DNA of 39,810 nucleotides from Prochlorococcus sp. AG-363-G03 (lineage in GTDB: Bacteria > Cyanobacteriota > Cyanobacteriia > PCC-6307 > Cyanobiaceae). The position numbers and the translations under genes are program-made. Positions within the stretch are counted from its first letter, which is position 1, and the number at the start of each line of letters is the position of its first letter. Below, in pieces: positions 34,495 through 39,810 of the stretch. The notes under the pieces are model-generated. The model ran no database searches and was not told the DNA's origin. It saw only the letters and a program-made list of their open reading frames with translations. The stretch is from contig QCFJ01000009.1 of NCBI GenBank assembly GCA_003280265.1, positions 1 to 39,810 on the forward strand. Direction: 5' to 3'.

Positions 34495-36141
34495 CTACGC
34501 AACTTGTGTTTTGTTTTGTTTTGTTAGACTTGAAGCCATTCTTAAAGGATTGAATGTTTTTCGTACTAGCTTGATTAATTGTTTCATATCTTTTGTATCT
34601 ATTCTTTCATCTTTAATAATGCTCATTAATAAGTTCTTCCTTATTAGCGAGCCTCTTGAGCTAGTTAAGAGCTTAATGCCAGCACCTGCTACAGGAATCA
34701 GTTCTTTTGCCGGTGTAGTTGAGTCTTGTAGTAGAACATCAAATAAATTTTCTATACGTTCAACTCTAATGTTTCCATCTTGATCAAATATAACATCTAG
34801 TAATATATTAATCATTTCATTCGTATCTGAAGTAAGTAATCTTTTCGCTACATAAGGATAAGCTAGATCTATGATTTTAAAATCAGGATCCAATCGTAGA
34901 GCAAGTCCTTCTTGGCTAATAACAGCCCTTATAATTAGAGCAAATCTTGCGGGAACTCTAAAGGGATAATCAAACATTAATTCAGAGAATTTATTAGTAA
35001 TTTCTTTAAAATTAAATGATGCAACATCTTTACCTATTGCGCTTCCAAGAACTTCCTTTAATACAGGTATTAGAGGCTTAAGGTCTTGATCTTTATTTAA
35101 AAAGCCAAGATTTTGAAAATCTTTTGCTACGGCATGAAAATCGTTATTTATCAAGTGAACAATTGCGCCAGTAAGAGTTAATCTGTCTTCCTCTGAAATT
35201 GAGTCCATCATTCCAAAATCAACGTAGGCTATATTCCCTAAATCATCATTATGACCTTCAAGAGCAAACATATTTCCGGGATGAGGATCTGCATGAAAGT
35301 ATCCAAATTCTAATAACTGTTGTATTCCGCTGATAACTCCAGTTCTAATAATTTTTGATGGATTTAAATTATTTACAACTAATTCATTTCTGTCTTTTAA
35401 TTTTGTACCGTTAATCCAGCTTGTCGTTAATACCTTTACAGATGATAAATGTTTTTCTACTTTTGGGATAGTTACTGACTTGTTATCGTGGAAAAGGGTA
35501 GAAAATCTTTCAGCATTATTAGCTTCTTTTAGATAATCAACTTCATCAAATAAGCTTCTTCCAAACTCATCTATTATTTCACCTAATCCAAACCCAAGAT
35601 TTAATGGAAGTATTGGCGCACTAAGAACCCCAAGTATTTTTATAATTACGATATCTCTTCTTATATTGAAAATAAGAAGAGGCCTTTGAACTTTAACTGC
35701 TACCCAATAATTGCTAGTTAACTTTGCTTTATAAACCTGTCCAAGACTTGCTGAGGCTATTGGTATGGAGGGAAATTCTTCAAAAAGATCATTCGCTGGT
35801 CTTCCTAGCTCACTTTCAATAATCTGAAGTGCTTTTTCGTGAGGAAATGGTGGTAAGTTATCTTGAAGGTTTGTTAATTCTTCCAACCAATCTTTCCTTA
35901 TTAGATCTGGCCTAGTTGAAAGGGCTTGACCTACTTTTATAAAACAGGGTCCCAGACTAATAAGTGTTTTAAGTAGAAATTTAGCTAGGTTCTTTTGAGT
36001 CTTCTCGTCATTGCTTGAACCTTGAAAAATAAGTCTTGCTAATAATAGTGATATCGCCCAAACTATTTGAATAAATCTAGGCACCAATATCCACGGCCTT
36101 GTAATTAGCCAGATTAAATCTCTTTTGAAATCGTATTTCAT
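34495..36141 (-). CDS. ABC1/UbiB-family atypical kinase
   Basis: A 548-residue member of the UbiB/ADCK/ABC1 kinase-like family, which in plants and cyanobacteria is tied to plastoquinone, tocopherol and lipid metabolism. The family-specific KxGQ motif is in FIKVGQALSTRPDL (67-80). The lysine of the ATP site is in WVAVKVQRP, the catalytic loop is HADPHPGNMF and the metal-binding segment is VDFGMMDS. A C-terminal hydrophobic end typical of some members is not evident. It reads away from the PLP decarboxylase gene, with a 99-base divergent promoter region. The substrate is unknown. Confidence 0.9.
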   Translation of the reverse strand: MKYDFKRDLIWLITRPWILVPRFIQIVWAISLLLARLIFQGSSNDEKTQKNLAKFLLKTLISLGPCFIKVGQALSTRPDLIRKDWLEELTNLQDNLPPFPHEKALQIIESELGRPANDLFEEFPSIPIASASLGQVYKAKLTSNYWVAVKVQRPLLIFNIRRDIVIIKILGVLSAPILPLNLGFGLGEIIDEFGRSLFDEVDYLKEANNAERFSTLFHDNKSVTIPKVEKHLSSVKVLTTSWINGTKLKDRNELVVNNLNPSKIIRTGVISGIQQLLEFGYFHADPHPGNMFALEGHNDDLGNIAYVDFGMMDSISEEDRLTLTGAIVHLINNDFHAVAKDFQNLGFLNKDQDLKPLIPVLKEVLGSAIGKDVASFNFKEITNKFSELMFDYPFRVPARFALIIRAVISQEGLALRLDPDFKIIDLAYPYVAKRLLTSDTNEMINILLDVIFDQDGNIRVERIENLFDVLLQDSTTPAKELIPVAGAGIKLLTSSRGSLIRKNLLMSIIKDERIDTKDMKQLIKLVRKTFNPLRMASSLTKQNKTQVA

Positions 36142-36240
36142 GAATTCATCATAAGTTCTTTTCGCTACCGCTATATGAAGTTCTTTTGATTTGCTTACTG
36201 ATTAATTTAACTACATTGATTTTAGGTATTCCTTTACTCA

Positions 36241-37638
36241 ATGAGGCTTTTTAACTTTCTTTCTTCTGATAGAAGCGAAAACCTTTTTTTGCCAGCCCAT
36301 GGGAGAGGAAATGCTCTACCCAAAAAGATAAAAAAACTATTGAAACTAAAGCCAGGTATATGGGATTTGCCAGAGCTTTTCGAGATTGGTGGCCCGTTAA
36401 TTAGTGAAGGGGCCATAGCTGAAAGTCAAAAGTCCTCTGCTTATCAAGCGGGTGTTGATAGATGCTGGTATGGAGTCAACGGGGCGACTGGTTTACTTCA
36501 AAGTTCATTACTAGCTCTGGCTCGTCCTGGTCAAGCTGTTCTTATGCCTAGGAATATACATAAAAGCTGTGTTCAAGCATGCTTGTTTGGAGGATTAATA
36601 CCATTACTTTTCGATGTGCCTTACTTAACTGATCGAGGTCATGCCTCTGTCTTTGATAGTAAGTGGCTTAAAAGAGTTTTAAAAAAAGCAAAAGAACTTA
36701 AAGAGGACATAGCCGCGGTGGTTTTAGTTAACCCCACATATCAAGGATATTCTGCAGATATGGAATCCCTGATTAAGGAGATTCATGCACATTCTTTGCC
36801 AGTATTAGTTGATGAGGCTCATGGCGCTTACTTCATAAGTCAAATAAGACCAGATTTACCTAAGTCGGCTATATCTTATGGTGCAGATCTAGTTGTTCAC
36901 TCTCTCCATAAATCTGCTCCGGGATTAGTTCAATCTGCAGTCTTATGGTCGCAAGGTGAAAAGGTTGATCCATTCAAAATCAATAGAAGTATTGAATTGC
37001 TTCAGACTTCAAGCCCAAGTTCTTTATTGTTAGCTTCTTGTGAAAGTTCAATAAAGGAACTTTTTGAATCTCAAGGGCTAAAGAAGTTGAAATCCCGTAT
37101 AGAAGAAGCTGAGTTATTAAAAGATTTTTTGATTAATAAAAAAGTTCCTCTTCTTGAAAACAGTGATCCATTAAGAATCATTCTTCATACCTCAAGATTC
37201 GGTTTGAGTGGTATTGAAGTTGATAAAAGGTTTATAAGTAATGGAATAATTGGTGAATTAGCTGAGCCAGGAACATTAACTTTTTGCCTTGGGCTTTCAT
37301 CTCACAACAAATTAGGAAAAAGATTTGTAGGAATTTGGAATGAAATCCTTACAACTTTAGGCAAACAGAAATCGTGTTTTTTTAAAAAACCACCTTTCAG
37401 AATCGTTTCTAAGCCATGCAAGCCATGTTCATATTCTTGGGGATCGGATTTTGAGACTGTAAATCTGCAGAATGCTATTGGAAGAATTTCAGTTGAGATG
37501 GTTTGTCCTTATCCTCCAGGAATCCCATTATTGATTCCTGGGGAGATTTTGGACGAAGCTCGCGTTGATTGGTTGATAGAGCAAAAATGCTTTTGGCCAG
37601 AACAAATCTCTGATTTTATAAGAGTACTTCTTGATTAA
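36241..37638 (+). CDS. Orn/Lys/Arg decarboxylase-like PLP enzyme
   Basis: A 465-residue fold-type I PLP enzyme of the short Orn/Lys/Arg decarboxylase family 1, as found across cyanobacteria and Gram-positives (often annotated lysine or arginine decarboxylase). The N-terminus gives LFLPAHGRGNALPK; the cofactor Asp is in VLVDEAHGAYFIS and the Schiff-base Lys224 is in VVHSLHKSAPGLVQSA. The C-terminal domain carries the substrate-side PYPPGIPLLIPGE. Arg, Lys and Orn specificity is not decidable by eye; polyamine synthesis (arginine to agmatine) is a plausible role. The ATG at 36241 is the start. cdsA follows 95 bases downstream. Confidence 0.86.
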   Translation: MRLFNFLSSDRSENLFLPAHGRGNALPKKIKKLLKLKPGIWDLPELFEIGGPLISEGAIAESQKSSAYQAGVDRCWYGVNGATGLLQSSLLALARPGQAVLMPRNIHKSCVQACLFGGLIPLLFDVPYLTDRGHASVFDSKWLKRVLKKAKELKEDIAAVVLVNPTYQGYSADMESLIKEIHAHSLPVLVDEAHGAYFISQIRPDLPKSAISYGADLVVHSLHKSAPGLVQSAVLWSQGEKVDPFKINRSIELLQTSSPSSLLLASCESSIKELFESQGLKKLKSRIEEAELLKDFLINKKVPLLENSDPLRIILHTSRFGLSGIEVDKRFISNGIIGELAEPGTLTFCLGLSSHNKLGKRFVGIWNEILTTLGKQKSCFFKKPPFRIVSKPCKPCSYSWGSDFETVNLQNAIGRISVEMVCPYPPGIPLLIPGEILDEARVDWLIEQKCFWPEQISDFIRVLLD

Positions 37639-37733
37639 ACATATCTACTTATCAGCTATAATGAAATTTATTATTAATAAAGCCTTTTAAGTATGTTTTG
37701 TAGAAGAACGCTATATTTTTTTCATCTAATTTA

Positions 37734-38621
37734 ATGTTTTTAACTGTTTCAAAAAAGAGATTATTAAGTGGACTTTTAGTTGGGGCTTTTGGCTTTTTAA
37801 TAGTATATTTAGGTGATTGGTGGTTTTCTATTGCAATAAGTTTAATTGTTCATTTGGCTCTTCTAGAATTTTTTCGGATGGCAGAGTTTACGGGGATAAG
37901 GCCAGCTACGAAGACCACATTATTGGCCTGCCAAATATTACTTTTTTTCACTCAACTATCTTCTCTTGGATATATTTCAATTGAAATATCAGATGCTATT
38001 TTGCCATTATCAGGTGCCGCTATTTGTGGTTGGTTATTGCTACAACCAATAACTGGTTCCATTGCTGATGTAGCAGCATCAATTTTCGGATTATTTTACT
38101 TAGGATTCTTACCAAGTCATTGGATTAAGTTACGAAATCTTTTAGAAAGTGATTTAACAAATAACTTTAACTTGATACCCATTGACTGGCCAACATTTAT
38201 TACTTTTGGAATGCTAATAACTTTTTCTACATGTTTTATGATCGTTGGATTTGATATAGGTTCCTATTTTGTAGGTAAGAAATTTGGTAATCACTTACTA
38301 TCTCCAATTTCACCTTCTAAAACTATTGAAGGTGTTATTGGTGGACTTTCTTTTTCAATAATAATAGGAGCCTTTTTTGGTTATCTACTTAGATGGGAAT
38401 TTGGAATATTGATTGGAATATTTATTGGTGCTTTAGTAGCTTTGTTTTCTCTCGTAGGAGACCTTACAGAATCGATGTTGAAGAGAAACGCAGGATTAAA
38501 AGACTCAGGTAATTTTTTACCTGGTCATGGAGGGATTCTTGATAGAATAGATAGTTATTTATTTACTCCGGCAATTGTTTTTTATATAGTAATTTTATTA
38601 TCACCATTAATTACTTCTTGA
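37734..38621 (+). CDS. cdsA: Phosphatidate cytidylyltransferase (CDP-diacylglycerol synthase)
   Basis: CdsA makes CDP-diacylglycerol from phosphatidate and CTP, the precursor of phosphatidylglycerol, the only major phospholipid of thylakoids. The 295 residues contain about seven to eight membrane helices. The family signature is complete: SMLKRNAGLKDSGNFLPGHG followed by GILDRID near the C-terminus, preceded by SPISPSKTIEG. The ATG at 37734 is a good start. It lies 95 bases after the PLP decarboxylase gene and ends 5 bases from the opposing DUF2993 gene. Confidence 0.94.
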   Translation: MFLTVSKKRLLSGLLVGAFGFLIVYLGDWWFSIAISLIVHLALLEFFRMAEFTGIRPATKTTLLACQILLFFTQLSSLGYISIEISDAILPLSGAAICGWLLLQPITGSIADVAASIFGLFYLGFLPSHWIKLRNLLESDLTNNFNLIPIDWPTFITFGMLITFSTCFMIVGFDIGSYFVGKKFGNHLLSPISPSKTIEGVIGGLSFSIIIGAFFGYLLRWEFGILIGIFIGALVALFSLVGDLTESMLKRNAGLKDSGNFLPGHGGILDRIDSYLFTPAIVFYIVILLSPLITS

Positions 38622-38626
38622 AATAA

Positions 38627-39259
38627 TTATATACTAATAGGAGAATTTGCAATAATATTAATTAAATTATTTTCTATATATATATTTTCAATAAATATTT
38701 TATCTTCAATAGGAATCTGAATACTCTTTTTATTGGTTTTCTTTCGAAGGTGGAGTTTCCCTTTCTCAGCTTTAATATTAATCTTTTCTTCTTTGTTTTT
38801 ATTGATATTCTTTTCAGAGGCTTTAATTAATAATTCATCATTGATTATTTCTATATCTTCTAATTTCTCTTGATTTAAAACCTCGTTGCTAATAACTTCA
38901 CTAATCCAATTCCAGCTATTAGAAAATAAAATTGCTTTTAGTGATTTTTGAGATAAAGAAATTCTGAATTTTATTAAGGGATTTTTCTTAAAGTATAATT
39001 CTTTATTGGTTAACTTAAAAATTATTTTAATATTATCACCTTCTAGTTCAAGTTTATCGAATAAAAGATCTTTGTAATTAATATTTTCCGCGGAAATATT
39101 AATTTTTTGTATTTCCCCTTTAATTATATTAGCAGAACTTGAGATAATATTTATTTTAAGGTTGTTAATTTTTTTACACTCTTTTAGTATTAAGAGCCTT
39201 ACACATTGCTCTAAAAATTTAGCAAGAATTCCTTTTCCTTGAATCCGCTTTACTATCAT
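38627..39259 (-). CDS. DUF2993 (LmeA-like) domain protein
   Basis: A 210-residue protein rich in Ile, Lys and Asn with alternating hydrophobic residues, typical of the beta-rich DUF2993 fold. The segments GKGILAKFLEQCVRLLIL near the start, GEIQKINISAENINYKDLLF and LELEGDNIKIIF match the general layout of that family, whose members are secreted or membrane-associated proteins (a mycobacterial member, LmeA, acts on lipoglycans). No clear signal peptide is seen. Its role in cyanobacteria is unknown. It lies 6 bases after the alpha/beta hydrolase gene, probably in one operon. Confidence 0.65.
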   Translation of the reverse strand: MIVKRIQGKGILAKFLEQCVRLLILKECKKINNLKINIISSSANIIKGEIQKINISAENINYKDLLFDKLELEGDNIKIIFKLTNKELYFKKNPLIKFRISLSQKSLKAILFSNSWNWISEVISNEVLNQEKLEDIEIINDELLIKASEKNINKNKEEKINIKAEKGKLHLRKKTNKKSIQIPIEDKIFIENIYIENNLINIIANSPISI

Positions 39260-39265
39260 TTTGTT

Positions 39266-39810
39266 TTATAATTTTTCCCAAAAATCAGCAACTAACTTTG
39301 GTTCTTCCAAGTGTGGAAGATGTCCTGAATTTGATGCTATTTCTATTTCGTGCTTATAGTTCCTGTAGGTTTCCTCCTTTTCATTCTTAGGAATGATTCT
39401 GTCATGTTTTCCCAAAATAATTTTGAGAGGTTGAGTTGGTTTTGGGAGTCCGCAATCAGAAACTCCTCCATCGGCTGCAAAATCTGCTAGCGATGATTGC
39501 CATCCAGGAACTTTTAAATGAATGGATGCGATCTGTTCTTCTGCAGGACCAACACTATTTCTCGGATCTGCGAATGCCTGTCTACATAAACCCCTGCGAA
39601 CAAAAGTCTGACCGAGGAAAAAGGCCCCCAAATGATTTAAGGGCCACGGTATTTTTGGATTTTTTCCTGCCAATCCCGCTGGTGATAAAAGCAGTAACCT
39701 ATTCACCTTCTTTGGGTTTTGTCTTGCGAGTTCTAGAGCTAAAGCCCCGCCCATTGAGGCACCTATTACTCCTATGGGTTGATTCTTTGAGAAATAGTCC
39801 AAAACACAAT
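39266..39810 (-). CDS. Alpha/beta hydrolase (5' end outside window)
   Basis: The C-terminal 181 or so residues of an alpha/beta-fold hydrolase. The nucleophile elbow GASMGG (within IGVIGASMGGALALELA) supplies Ser, LGKHDRIIP the Asp, and SNSGHLPHLEEP the His of a complete catalytic triad. The frame is open to the window edge (codons Cys-Val precede the TTG at 39802), so the gene is truncated and the TTG is probably not its true start. The cap segment contains FVRRGLCRQAFADPRNSVG. Substrate is unknown; such enzymes include esterases, lipases and C-C hydrolases. Confidence 0.85.
   Translation of the reverse strand, partial: CVLDYFSKNQPIGVIGASMGGALALELARQNPKKVNRLLLLSPAGLAGKNPKIPWPLNHLGAFFLGQTFVRRGLCRQAFADPRNSVGPAEEQIASIHLKVPGWQSSLADFAADGGVSDCGLPKPTQPLKIILGKHDRIIPKNEKEETYRNYKHEIEIASNSGHLPHLEEPKLVADFWEKL

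Noticed and set aside
34506-34524. TTTTG tandem repeat (about three units)
   Set aside because: It is inside the 3' coding end of the UbiB-family gene and is short; probably just codons for Lys, Gln and Asn.
1-39810. CRISPR arrays, insertion sequences, prophage or genomic-island signs
   Set aside because: No regularly spaced repeats, transposase or integrase genes, or long direct repeats were seen. The tRNA-Glu gene shows no downstream duplicate of its 3' end.

Overview
The window looks like a chromosomal segment of a low-GC marine picocyanobacterium, most probably Prochlorococcus. The AT-rich sequence encodes petG (cytochrome b6f), cytochrome cM, a CrtL-type lycopene cyclase, crtE, petH, sasA, opcA/zwf and a Yfr1 small RNA lying between guaB3 and trxA. 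The ferredoxin:NADP reductase lacks the phycobilisome-binding CpcD-like domain, which fits an organism without phycobilisomes. The strain or ecotype cannot be fixed from the sequence alone. There are no insertion sequences, prophage genes, CRISPR arrays or signs of a genomic island. Almost every gene is a core housekeeping or photosynthesis gene.

Layout. 1-4025: a truncated TrmH/TrmJ RNA methyltransferase and cytM on the minus strand, petG on the plus strand, then rsmD, hisH, trxA, the Yfr1 sRNA and guaB3 on the minus strand. 4278-8134: gyrA overlapping crtL (lycopene cyclase). 8131-9696: a GH57 glycogen branching enzyme, opposing crtL. 9697-12455: a 337-base leader with two hairpins, leuA and two small conserved unknown genes. 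12489-14576: a membrane HD-domain phosphohydrolase of the PgpH type. 14647-18469: folD, crtE, a DUF212/PAP2-like protein and a RecD/Dda-like helicase; the last three overlap by 4 bases each. 18481-24043: petH, zwf, opcA and cobB, all on the minus strand. 24360-25625: tRNA-Glu (with its own terminator) and the clock output kinase sasA. 25736-29526: a possible CpeS-like protein, a small lipoprotein and pepN. 29537-32655: prs, a 626-base gap and malQ. 32658-36141: a minus-strand run of HTH-membrane protein, pseudouridine synthase, membrane protein and UbiB-family kinase. 36241-39810: a PLP decarboxylase, cdsA, a DUF2993 protein and a truncated alpha/beta hydrolase.

How the genes fit together. 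Several themes concern light/dark carbon and redox balance: FNR makes NADPH in light, Zwf/OpcA make it from glucose 6-phosphate, the GH57 enzyme and MalQ remodel storage glucan, and SasA transmits circadian or light/dark timing. Nucleotide and cofactor supply is represented by GuaB3, Prs, FolD, HisH and CobB. Isoprenoid and carotenoid synthesis is represented by CrtE and CrtL. Eleven genes appear to start with GTG or TTG. All six convergent gene junctions leave 33 bases or less (one overlaps), so no intergenic terminators are possible there.

I do not see a clearly new biological system. The items most worth a second look are the Yfr1 locus, the membrane-anchored FNR, the hairpins before leuA, the prs-malQ gap, the DUF212 protein coupled to crtE, and the palindrome between sasA and the CpeS-like gene.
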